64,000 bases of DNA. It comes from Alectoria sarmentosa (taxonomy: Eukaryota; Ascomycota; Lecanoromycetes; Lecanorales; Parmeliaceae). Both the position numbers and the translations under genes were made by a program. The notes beneath the pieces are model-generated. The model was not told where the DNA came from and made no database searches. It saw only the letters and a program-made list of their open reading frames with translations. Of this stretch, positions 11,155 to 21,236 are shown piece after piece (within the stretch, counting starts at the first letter, position 1; the number at the start of each line of letters is the position of its first letter). The DNA lies in NCBI GenBank assembly GCA_009733775.1, contig WOGZ01000095.1, positions 1 through 64,000 on the forward strand, given 5' to 3'.

Positions 11155-11887
11155 ACGCAGCCAAAGATGACACGACAAGCCATACATAGCCGAAAACGAT
11201 CCAAGCGCTTCCATCCATCCCCATCCCCATCCCGCCAACAACACCCTCCACCGATCAAATCAAAAGCCGGACTTGCCGTTTCCGAGCAACCGCTTATAAC
11301 ACAGCTAAGGTACTTGCTTGCTTGCTAGCTAGCTTTCTTTCTTTCTTGTTGAGAATCCGGGCCAAGCAAAGAAAGCGTGTTTTTCGCGTCCTTTTTTCGG
11401 CTGCGGGTTGTTTTGTTTTGGTTTTTCTTTTATTCTGGTTTTTTTTGTGGGGGGTAAAAGGTTTAAAAAAGGAAAAGGCACAGGTGTTGAATGGATGGAT
11501 GGATCGATGAATGCGGTCGTCGCGGACCCGGGAAACCCCGACCGAGAATTCGTTGTGACTGGGACGATATTCATTTCTATTTCGCCGTGAGCGAGCGAGC
11601 AGACGGGCTAAGAAATGAAACGAAACGAAACGAAATAAACTGAACTTCAACTGAAATATAATAAATCAATATTAAGATTCTCATATCCCACGCAGATCAA
11701 CCTTTCTTTATCATATCAACAATCTTTTTTTCAAAGCGTGTTCAAGCGTGTTCAAGCAAGCGAGCGAGTGATATCAACGTTATTAACATTAGCTCGAAAT
11801 GGATCGATCGCGTTTGGTTCTCATTTCCCCTAGCTGTTCGGTCAAAAGCTATGTTGCTAGACTGACTGTGAGCGATGTGGGAGGTTT

Positions 11888-11931
11888 GAGATGAGATGAG
11901 ATGGGATGAGATGGGATGAGATGAGATGGGG
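11888..11931. repeat. GAGAT/GGGAT minisatellite
   Basis: Tandem 5-bp GATGA/GATGG units fill the interval with only A/G exchanges between units. Confidence 0.85.
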
Positions 11932-12373
11932 CATTGTGTGTTTGAGATAGATATAGGTAAGGGTAAGAGGTATCACGGATAATGAGTAGATATAGAGAAA
12001 TTGAACCGGCATCATCGAGAAACTGTAAGAGACATGGTGGGAGTTACGGAGACGGTTTTTTTTTTAAAGTAGAAAACGCGGTGACCGAGACGGGAGAAAC
12101 GCTTGTTGTCAGTTGCAGAGGTCTCTTGGAATCTGAGGATGAGAATGTAGAAAAGAGGTGATTGCAGATTCGTAGATATAAGAGCGTAGGTGCCGGAAGA
12201 GTCAGGTGGAGAGAGTATTTGAATGCTTGGTATACACGAATTCAGTCGTCGATGTGAAGAGGATCAAGTGGCTAGTCCCAAGCATGCTGTTGCCAATAGT
12301 CGGCGACTTCGCCATCACGCATCCTATCCTGTCTGATCAAATGCTCCCCACCAGGGAGACATCTCTTCCTACA

Positions 12374-13732
12374 CTAACCATCAAACGTCACACTCGTCCC
12401 CGGACTCGTATTCACTCTCAACTGACTACCACGACAATCAGCCAGACTCCCTTCACCAACGTGTCGATTAGCACGAAAACTTACAAAACATCAGGTCTGG
12501 AATAACTCCCCACGGGATCGAAATCCATCTTCGCCTCTGTCAGCTCGCCCATCTGCAACTCCGCGTACACAATATCCTCCTTGTCCCATACGGGCTCGGC
12601 CAGAAACGTTCCCAGCGGTCCAATGATGCAGGAGCCGCCGTGACTTAGCACGTCGTCTGCGGTCCAAGCCGAGCCGTCTGGTTTGCAGTCGCTGGGGTTG
12701 GAGGCGGCGAAGGGTGGGTAGTCTGAGGGAAAGTCGGAGACCTGGTGATGGGGAATGTTGGTGAAGGAATGACTTGCTGGGAGGGGGAGGTAGGGAACAA
12801 GCTTACTTTGCAGAATTGGTTTGAGTTGATGACGAAACATCGGCCTTCTTTGGCGATGTGTTGCATGGTAGCGATCCAGGAAGGGAGGTCGTCGGCGTTT
12901 GGAGCGATGTAGATTCTAGTCGACTGATTGGTGGAGAGTTAGGTGGGAGACGAGTTGAGATCGACACGTACTCAATGCCTTTCTGGTACAGCGCTAGCCT
13001 AGCAGCGGGCATGTAATTCTCCCAGCAGATTAGTCCACCAACCTTGCCAATCTCAGTGTCGGCCACGATGAGTCCGTCTCCGGAGCCGCGGCCCCAGACT
13101 AGGCGTTCAGCTGCCGTCGGTATCAACTGTGACCGTTAGAATGCTGACAGGAATCGCGTCAATCTGCCGCGCGAACCTTCCTGTGCCGATACAAGAGCGT
13201 TCCATTTCTATCTATGAGAATGGCCGTACAATAGAGCGTGCCTCCTTCCTTCTCGATAATGCCGAGCGAAAGAAAAACATGATTTTCTCTGGCTGTGCGG
13301 GTAAGGCTGTCGAAATCTGGAGATGGGATGGCGACAGCGGCATCATAGTACTTGGCAAACCACTGTCGACCTGAGGGCAATCGATGTTAGATGCCTCACA
13401 TGTTTCATATCTCAACAGCGGCTAGAGTCAGGGTTCCTACCTCGAGGCTCTCGTGCGCCGATGGTTGCATCGAAGGCATAGCGCCACGGATATGCCGAAA
13501 GAAAGCCTTCTCTGGAGTTGCATGCAGAGTGAGTGCCGGACAGATAAGCTCAGCACCGGGTCAGACAAGGAAAAGGAGATCTCGAAGCTTACGGGAACAC
13601 GACCAGATCAGCACCTGCTTTGGCGGCTTCCACAGTGAAGTGGGCCACTTTGGTTAGACTCTTAGGCAGATCGAAGGCCACGGGTGCAGCCTGTATGGCT
13701 GCAACCTTGACAGTGTCTTGAGTGGGCGACAT
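12374..13732 (-). CDS. Nitrilase (carbon-nitrogen hydrolase, nitrilase branch)
   Basis: Seven exons (13732-13593, 13511-13441, 13370-13177, 13126-12972, 12915-12807, 12741-12485, 12425-12374) give 325 residues. Nitrilases hydrolyse nitriles to carboxylic acids and ammonia. The catalytic triad is visible: Glu48 in VVFPEGFLSAYPW, Lys135 in LYRHRKLIPTAAE and Cys169 in GGLICWENYMP. Further family marks are YIAPNADDLPSW and SHGGSCIIGPLG. The last small exon supplies the usual end VNTSPGTSVTFDG; without it the frame stops right after SRPDVL. One donor is the unusual GTTCGC, after Lys135. The gene is head-to-head with the homoserine acetyltransferase gene. The sequence fits aliphatic/aryl nitrilases; cyanide hydratase is a less likely alternative. 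The natural substrate is unknown, and a nitrile made from O-acetylhomoserine is one possibility. Confidence 0.9.
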
Positions 13733-14284
13733 GTTATCATTTGCCAATGGTGGAGGCTCAGTATGGTGTTGCGAGGCAAAATGTTCAGCGATCGTTCTGG
13801 ACTTTTTCCGGGCTGCAGAGTACTTTACTAGTACATGAAGTTCGGGATCTTGGATGACGGCAACTAATAATGCTAGCTGCCAGTACATACATGGTACCTA
13901 CTGGCTACTGTAGCATGACGCGTCGGAGATATTTTCGCTCTTGCGTTATCGTGGGGACGTTTCCCGATAGTGGGTCAAGTCGGCTCAAAGGTGGGCAAAG
14001 GGACTGGGGGTATTCCCCTCCCCCGTTCCGAAGATGAATTGTCGATCAACAAATCCCGGCTTAGCTTGGAGGCTTAAGAGATCCCGAACTGATAGTGGTG
14101 ATAGCGGGAACACGGACTCTCAACTTGAACTCGCCTCGTGCACCAACTCGTGTCGATCAATTATGCCGGCTATGCTTGGAAGAGAAGAGAGCTATATTGC
14201 TGAACGTTCGTATGTGAGAGAGAAATAATCCACGTAATTTACACGCTTCACCCTCCCATCCAATGTCACTTTGTCGTCGGAGAA
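13733..14284. promoter_or_regulatory. Bidirectional promoter between nitrilase and homoserine acetyltransferase genes
   Basis: 552 bp separate the divergent start codons. It contains AAATCCCGG at 14051-14059 and ATCCCGA at 14081-14087, the complement of a word also found upstream of the sulfhydrylase-like gene. No coding frame is supported. Confidence 0.5.
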
Positions 14285-15780
14285 ATGACAGCTCGTGAGA
14301 ATTCCTGCGCCTTTGATCAGTTAGTTGAATGACCTTCTGATGCTTCTATGCAGAAATTGACCACATTCCCGAGAGGCGAAATCCATATGTAGACCTGATA
14401 TCCGACCAGAAGTTCGCTTTGATCTCATCCCTAACCCTGGATTCCGGCCATGTCCTCCAACAGTGTGAGGTTGCATATAAAACCTGGGGTCGGCTCAACG
14501 AGATGCGTGACAATGTTCTCATCGTATGCCATGCACTCTCCGGAAGTAGTGACGTAGAGGATTGGTGGGGCCCCTTGCTGGGGCCGGGCAAAGCCTTCGA
14601 CTACACGCGATATTTCGTCTTTTGCGCCAACCTTCTGGGCTCCCCATATGGTTCAGCTTCTCCGCTCACGGTCAATCCAAGCACTGGAAGTCCCTACGGA
14701 CCAGATTTTCCCGACACTTCTATCAGGGATGATGTTCGGTAGGCCATCAGATGCCAGCTTCTTCCCTGACGAATGGAGACTAACATGATAAAAAGAGCGC
14801 ACAAACTCGTGCTTGATGCCTTGGGCGTCCAGTCGGTAGCAGCCGTGGTAGGAGGCTCCATGGGTGGAATGTCGGCTCTTGAATGGCCATTGTGCACGCC
14901 TGTTGGGTATGTCAACGCAATCATAGCCATCGCCACGTCAGCAGACCATAGTGCATGGGGCATCTCTTGGGCCGAAGCCCAAAAGCAATGCATCTATGCA
15001 GATTCAAACTACCAAGATGGATACTATGATATGGCTAGGCAGCCAACGAGCGGATTGGCGGCAGCCAGAATGGTAGCCATGCTCACATACCGTTCCGGCG
15101 TGTCATTCGACAAACGCTTTGGAAGAGCATCACCGACCAAGAAAAAGAGGCCACAAAAATCCGACGAAGATCTGGCTGTTGCTGATTCGGGCAAACTTGG
15201 GAATGGTACCTCTCAAAACCCCAAGTGTGACGCCTTTAGGTCGAGAAAGCGCGCTCGGGTTGAGGCGGCCAACGGGACTCAGACCCCTACACACCGCACT
15301 CGCTCTCCAGTCTTCTCGGCCCAGGGCTATCTGAAGTATCAAGGAGACAAGTTCATCCGCCGCTTCGATGCCAATTGCTACATCAACTTGACGAACAAGA
15401 TGGATACGCACGACCTTACGCGCGACAGAATTGTCAGAGGAGAAGGAACAGACGAAGTAGAAGAAGCTTTTACCGAGGTCCTCAAAGCCGTGCCGCCGAA
15501 AGCTTTAGTCGTCAGCATTGACACAGACAACCTCTTCGAGCCCGAACAACAAGTCAAGCTGGCCAAGTATCTACCTGATGCGACCCTCTCAACAGTCCGA
15601 TCGGAAGATGGGCACGACGGTTTCCTTCTGGAGTTTGAAGTTTTGGACGGTCTCATATCAGAGCGACTCAAGGAGCAGTGTTCCTGGGTGTACAAAGCTC
15701 CACCACTGCTCGAAAGCAATGGGACGGGTTCGGCTGCTGTCAAGGATAGCGTATTCGGCGAGGTCGAATCAGGGTGGTGA
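14285..15780 (+). CDS. Homoserine O-acetyltransferase (EC 2.3.1.31)
   Basis: Three exons (14285-14294, 14354-14738, 14796-15780) give 459 residues. The enzyme transfers acetyl from acetyl-CoA to L-homoserine, giving the O-acetylhomoserine used by the sulfhydrylase-like enzyme. The alpha/beta-hydrolase triad is visible: Ser153 in VVGGSMGGMSALEW, Asp376 in SIDTDNLFEP and His405 in SEDGHDGFLLEF. Other family blocks are VAYKTWGRLNEMRDN, CHALSGSSDVEDWWGPLLG and ANLLGSPYGSASPL. A low-complexity basic insert around residues 245-295 is usual in fungal Met2 proteins. The 10-base first exon (MTA plus one base) is inferred from a good GTGAGA donor and a matching phase. It could be the only MET2 gene or a cluster copy like FUB5. 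Confidence 0.9.
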
Positions 15781-16112
15781 TACAACACTCCCAGGTTTTG
15801 TATTAGCCTATGGAGCTCAGGAATCTCGAAGCTTTTCGCGGCTGTATGTTGAAGACTGGTCTAGCGTAGTAGAAGGGAATGACCAAGAAAAAATGTCTTC
15901 GGAAAGAAGTGTAATATCAAGCAGAAAGGTCAAGGCCACGAAAGGCAGCAACACGCAGTTTTAGTAGCATATTGCTCCACCACTATAATTATACAAAAAC
16001 CAACATGCGCTTTCAGAACGAGCTGTCATGTATGAAAGCACAATCTCTAAAGTTGACTTGTAAAATACTACTATACTGTCCATGAATAGAGAAGTACAAT
16101 GATACTAGGGTC
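15781..16112. other. Tail-to-tail intergenic spacer
   Basis: 332 bp between the convergent acetyltransferase and regulator genes. AT-rich in its second half, probably holding both 3' ends. No gene seen. Confidence 0.7.
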
Positions 16113-18822
16113 TTATGGAATAAGAAAAATGGAGATCTTCATGATACGCTGGACAACGCGACGTCTGTTGCCACTCGTACTTGATCTGGGCAAATCGTCA
16201 ATCAGCTGCTGTGAAGGAGAGTAGACAAGACTCTTTTGCGTGACGTGTGAATGGTACTGACCTCGCATTCCGCTCAACGCCTCAAAACTCATCGAATAAT
16301 TGTCCAAAGCTCCGACAACTTTCTGCAATCCATTGCGAAGCTGACTGGTTAAGCTGCTGACCAGATGTTCGTTCCGCTGGTCTATGAAACCTTCCCCGTT
16401 TGTGGCTCGGGTTTTGTGACAGATCATAAGCATTGCGTAACTACTCTGCATTGCGCAGCAGGCAAATGATGGCATGGTGCGGGGAGCGTTGCCGCTGTCG
16501 CTCGAAGAGGACAGAGCCAGAGACTCTTGGTCGCCCGTTGGGTTCGGGTAGGGCAGAGCCTCGAACGATTGGGCTATGTTAAGCGCAGCCTTTAGGCAGT
16601 ATTTGGCTGAGAGATGGCTGCTGAATGGAAGATTCAACTCTGGAACATCCGAGATGGACGCAATTGAGCCGATCGAACTCATTGAAGACGATCGGGAAGA
16701 TGCTGGGGAAGATGGCGAAAGCGAGGTCGACGAGACGGATGAATTATCGAACAAGTTGCCGCAGCCACAGGCAGGTGCAGGTATCGTTGTACGCTGCTCA
16801 CCATCTGGTAGATTTAGATCCTGACTCGACGACTTGAGGTCGCAATGCTTCTCCGAAAAGAGCGCTTTATCTGTAAAGGCGCAATAGCGGTGAAGCTTGA
16901 TTCTCGCACTGCAAAACAATCAGTAGGTAAGACACAGTAGTTGTCTCAATATTACCTGTTCAATTTGATGCGTGCGATACTTTTCAGAGCCAACGCAACA
17001 ACGGCCTCGGACGCGTCCACGGGCATAGTAGATGAGTCAGTGGACCACGCATCGGCTCTGGCCAGTAATGGATCCAATATACTATTGAGCTCTTGCATCT
17101 TTTCATAAACGTACGACATGTTCGATTTTGTCTCCAACGCCTTGTTTTGGTCAAGGATGAATTGAGTAGCGGCAAGGATGGTCTGTTGCGCGGACAAGAA
17201 GAATGGCCATGCCTGAACATCGAGAATCAACCAAATGATGCAAGATGCTTCGTTGTATATTACTTACATCGGCGTCAGCCCCGATACTTGGATACTTTGT
17301 TGTGAACCGAGGATCGTGAACTGAAATTGTTGGGGGCTGTGGTCCGCGACAAAGGATTAGTGATGAGCGACCAGATCAGCTCATAGTGTTTACTTACGGT
17401 ACTGCTGACGATAGAGCCCTGACATACGCAGGTGTACTAACGAGTGCGAAGAGGAATTAGTACGGCACTGTGGAACACTGATTGCCATCATGACTTACAC
17501 ACATCCACCAAGCTCTACGTTTTGCTTCCGCAAATTCACCACCATTGTCGCCCTGTGAATGAAGAGACATGTCCATGGCTGAGATCAATGCTTGTCCGGC
17601 TCGAGTCCGCATCTTGCTTATATTTCCTCGTTGGGCATATTCGTAAATACTCAAAATGAGCAGCGCAAGAATGCTTTCTATCCCCACAGGCACGTTGGGA
17701 TGGAAAGACGCCCGCCGAGCGGTAGGCGAGCTGCTGGTCAGTGCACGCGACGGCGAGGAATCAGAGTCTAATATTTCGGACTCGATCTCGATACTCTCCA
17801 TGGTCGATTCTGCGAAAGACTGGGCAGATTTCCTTCGATAAAGTACTGACTCGGGATTGGGAGCATCTACATCATCAGGATACGGGACCAAAGCCAGGAT
17901 TGTTGAAATGGCAAGAGTGATGGGAGAGGATGGTTCAAAATCGCTGCTGGCATTGTTTCCGTGGCCCTCTCTGTGTTCGTCCCTAGCCCTAAACGATGGG
18001 CGATCTACCACTGGGCTTGACGCTGGAGGCGGCAACACAGGAAAATATGGGTGGATGAAAACGTAATAAGCATTCAGACTGTCGGGAGTCAGACTGACGG
18101 CCGACTGCAACGCGCATTGAACAACAGATAGGTGGAACGGTAAGGGACTTACAGGTCTTCATCACTGCCATAGACCCTAACGATAGGACCGGCTCGCTTT
18201 GGAAGAGATGTTGGTCTCGAATGTAGACTGCTGTCACTCGATTGGCCGTCAAGTTGGACCGAGCTAGTAAAGAGGCTGTCATAGATAAAGTCACTGTCCT
18301 GGAAGAAGTCTAACTGGCTCAGCCCCGCTCCAGGACTGATGAACGACGGTGCTTCATCGAAAGAGACTATGATCAATGAGCAAGAGGACGTAATTCAACG
18401 GAGGATTCGTAACGTACAGTCGTCGTCGTTCCAATTGAATAGCATGTCATGGTCTTCGACTTGAGGTTGCTTTTGCGATACTTTGGACCGAGGGGCTCGA
18501 GGCCCGCCTCTCTTGCTTTTGGTATACTGGCATTCTCTACCCCTTGTGGAGCACTGTAATTTGTATCAGTTGCATGTGCCATGATACAGGACCGCAGACA
18601 TGGGAGGATGCCCACATTTGTACATGTCTTCTTGCCGTCACAACGAGTTCGCGAGGCGCGGCTGTCAAAAGGTTAGGTCCAAAGCAGCTTGGACGCTAGA
18701 GTTGTAGACTTTGTAAATTACCAGGCAAGACAGGCGACCTTCACAGGAGGGACAGCGAACTTCTTTTTCGCAATCGTTGCTCGACGGGCAGGAGAGCGAA
18801 GGGTGCTAGATGTGGAAGACAT
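16113..18822 (-). CDS. Zn(II)2Cys6 transcription factor
   Basis: Nine exons (18822-18722, 18661-18616, 18553-18418, 18366-18153, 18093-17499, 17436-17398, 17336-17268, 17212-16956, 16908-16113) sum to 750 residues. The zinc cluster spans two introns: CLACRASRTRCDGKKTC and TNCSTRGREC supply Cys31, 34, 41, 47, 50 and 57 with spacing C-X2-C-X6-C-X5-C-X2-C-X6-C. A middle region has the family marks TPDSLNAYYVFIHPYFPVLP, AKRRAWWMC, YTCVCQGSIVSST and ISVHDPRFTTKYPSIGAD of the fungal transcription factor domain. A Ser-rich segment lies in the C-terminal third. It is the only regulator next to the four aspartate/homoserine enzyme genes and is a plausible pathway regulator, though no direct link is visible. 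Two very short exons (39 and 46 nt) make automated annotation error-prone here. Confidence 0.85.
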
Positions 18823-19701
18823 GGACACATGCTCCGTTGCAACATTTTCAAGTCACACAAAAGGGAGTGCAGAAAGAAAGAAGTGAGAGGTCGGCATACT
18901 TATCAGGTGCCTGCATATAACAGCATATGCTAGGAGTGGCAATGGAACTGGAACTGGAACTGGAACTGGAAGTGGAAGTGGAAGTGGAAGTTGGGAGGCA
19001 GTCGTCAAGCCTCCCAAAAGGTGAAAGGAAGGTCCTGGAGCAAAGAGCCGGCAGAGAGGCTTTGCCGAGAGTGGGACAAGTTGCATGGCTCGCATGAGAC
19101 CATTCAAGGCCTTTTGGATGCAGATAAGTGAGAGAGCTCTTTGATTCGATACCATCACCTCCTCCACTGGCCGAGCCTGTCCACCATCAACCCGTCTGGG
19201 AGTAGGCTGATATCTGAAAGATAAGGAGAGAAGGAGCACTTTCCTTAGTCCGAGGAGTCTCAATCCCCTCAAGCGCCTTGGCAGGCTCTCAGGGTCCCAG
19301 GGTCTTGGCCTTTCTCTCCAGTCTCTCCAGTCTCCACACACTCGGCTAATAACTAATTTTGGGTGATTGTTGCAGGTACTAGTACTGTACATTTCTCGCA
19401 GGAGCATTGCGTGAATGACAGAGGCCTTCGATCATGACTTTGAGCTTGAGGTACCCTTTTCCTGGTAAGCTACTCGGCTCGTCTTCTTGACTGCACTTTA
19501 CCATGATTAAGAACAATTACAATCTGTCAATCCACTGACGCTTAGTCGTTTGATGTCCAAGTACGCTCATTGAGCCTTATGACTTTCGTTTCCCACTGCG
19601 CAATCATTCTCTTCACTGCTTCTTGTCATGAGTGCATGGCTGATCTGAGAACCCAGACCAATCACTGATCGAGTCTGCCGTCCTCCATCCCTAATCTAGC
19701 A
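18823..19701. other. Divergent upstream region of the regulator and SEN34
   Basis: About 880 bp between two divergent start codons. It contains a hexanucleotide minisatellite. A minus-strand frame at 18853-19407 is produced partly by this repeat and has no family character. Confidence 0.65.
18944..18991. repeat. GGAACT/GGAAGT hexanucleotide repeat
   Basis: Four GGAACT units are followed directly by four GGAAGT units, about 120 bp upstream of the regulator start codon. Confidence 0.9.
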
Positions 19702-20688
19702 ATGACCGCGCCAACAGCGCCCAACCTCCCATTTCCCGTGTTCCAGGTCTCGCAGAAAGTAGAGCGCTACCTCCTCTATGACATAAACGTCATCACATGG
19801 CTCCGCAAGAACCATAACATCCTCGGAGTCCTCATCGGTACGCTACCTCAGATCCCACAGCAGAATGTCTTCCTTGGCTTGCCCCTGGAACTCCAGCCCG
19901 AAGAAGCAAGGTTGCTCGTGGAAAGTAGACTGGCATATGTTGTGAACGATTTGGAATGGCATGCGAAGGATTTGGCGTCTACAACTGCCAAGCAAAAAGA
20001 TGCCTTCAAGGCGGACCTCAGACAAGAAGGGGCAAGGATAGCAAAAGATTTCGAGAACAGCAAAAGGAGCCGTACACAGAAGGCTTTGAAGAGGATACAG
20101 GGAAAACCAAACACCGCTCTAGCCCAGCGATCAAGTGCCAGCCCAGCTCCAGGAGAAGAGGAAGACACCTCGGAAGAATCTCTGTTTGGCGAATCGCTCA
20201 CCAGAGAGACCACTGTGACACCCTCTCCAGAACCATCCCGAGCTGCTGAACCCGATATCAAGCCCTGGACATCCACCCCAACGACATCCTATCCCCTGCT
20301 TTCTCCACCTCCCAACCCAGGCGCGCAAGATCTCCCAAAAGTCAATCGGTCCTCCTACGCCCTCTTCAAGCACCTACATAGCCTAGGCTACTTCCTCACT
20401 CCCGGCATCCGCTTCGGCTGCCAATTCTCCGTCTACCCAGGCGATCCGCTCCGCTTCCACAGTCACTTTTTGACCATGAGCGCTGACTGGGACGAGGACA
20501 TCGATCTCCTAGATCTAGTCGGTGGTGGCAGGCTGGGTACGGGTGTGAAGAAGGGATGGCTGATTGGAGGGGTTGAGCCAAAAGTGCAAGAGGGCGAAGG
20601 AGGTGAAGATTTGAGCGAGGGAGCGGAAAAGGGCACGGATGCCGGGGCTAGAGTCAGGACATTTTGCATCGAGTGGGGAGGCATGTGA
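19702..20688 (+). CDS. SEN34: tRNA-splicing endonuclease subunit Sen34
   Basis: A single exon encodes 328 residues. Sen34 is the subunit of the Sen2-Sen15-Sen34-Sen54 complex that cuts the 3' splice site of pre-tRNA. The N-terminal half (LPFPVFQVSQKVERYLLYD, LPLELQPEEARLLVE) and a coiled-coil/basic middle part (DFENSKRSRTQKALKRIQGK) are typical. The C-terminal catalytic domain has YALFKHLHSLGYFLTPGIRFG, VYPGDPLRFHSHF and GVKKGWLIGG, carrying the expected Tyr, His and Lys catalytic residues, and ends with VRTFCIEWGGM. It is a housekeeping gene located between the Zn2Cys6 regulator and the MFS transporter. Confidence 0.93.
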   Translation: MTAPTAPNLPFPVFQVSQKVERYLLYDINVITWLRKNHNILGVLIGTLPQIPQQNVFLGLPLELQPEEARLLVESRLAYVVNDLEWHAKDLASTTAKQKDAFKADLRQEGARIAKDFENSKRSRTQKALKRIQGKPNTALAQRSSASPAPGEEEDTSEESLFGESLTRETTVTPSPEPSRAAEPDIKPWTSTPTTSYPLLSPPPNPGAQDLPKVNRSSYALFKHLHSLGYFLTPGIRFGCQFSVYPGDPLRFHSHFLTMSADWDEDIDLLDLVGGGRLGTGVKKGWLIGGVEPKVQEGEGGEDLSEGAEKGTDAGARVRTFCIEWGGM

Positions 20689-21236
20689 ACACATCAGAAT
20701 CGCCTACCATCTTGGGTCTCAACTATATTACGAAACACCGCACGGCGGCTTGATCGCCTGGGTCCTTTACCAATGGCTGCTGAAGTTGCGAGTCGCTGGC
20801 AAGACGTAAGCTATTTGTTCTGCTGTTCCCCAAATGTGAGATAGTGGCTGACATGCTGTACCAAGACCGGAGACGGTGTCGATCTGTATCAGGAATTTTT
20901 GAATAGTTTGCAGAGGGCCAAGGGTCCGAAGAATACAACTACATTCACAGCAAGCTAGCACCAAGACTTACTCGCATATGACAGTTTGCCTGATGTGCAT
21001 TTTTCATCGTAGTGAAGGAAACAAGCAATTCTCCATGCAATGATCCAAATGCGCCGTAGTTGACCTTCTCGACCAGAAAGTACAAAATATCCTATAAATA
21101 AGCACATCGAAAAAGAATTCAATCTTCCCATATTTCCAATTCCCAATATGTTATTCATCTGCAGCAAATATGTGACGCCTCATGACCAAAATACGCTTCC
21201 TGTGCTTTCCAAAATGGTCCCCATCCCATCTCCCCC
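20689..21236. other. Tail-to-tail intergenic region
   Basis: About 550 bp between the stops of SEN34 and the MFS gene. Short minus-strand frames (20723-21167) have no recognisable character. Nothing else seen. Confidence 0.65.

Larger units (their letters stand above)
10808..12373. other. 1.6-kb gene-free stretch rich in simple repeats
   Basis: Between the 3' ends of the sulfhydrylase-like and nitrilase genes the sequence is dominated by low complexity: CTTTT/CTTTC tracts at 11036-11085 and 11334-11346, a (ATCC)n run, short homopolymers and a GATGA-type minisatellite. Open frames here come from the repeats. No gene is supported. Confidence 0.7.

Noticed and set aside
6223..18822. Calling the block a fusaric acid cluster
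   Set aside because: Only the FUB3/5/7-type enzymes, a regulator and, further off, an MFS transporter are present. The polyketide synthase, NRPS-like reductase and other required enzymes are not in the window.
18853..19407. 184-codon minus-strand frame with Pro/Val/Leu repeats
   Set aside because: The repeats are the translation of a DNA hexanucleotide repeat. The frame lies in the promoter of the regulator and has no family character.
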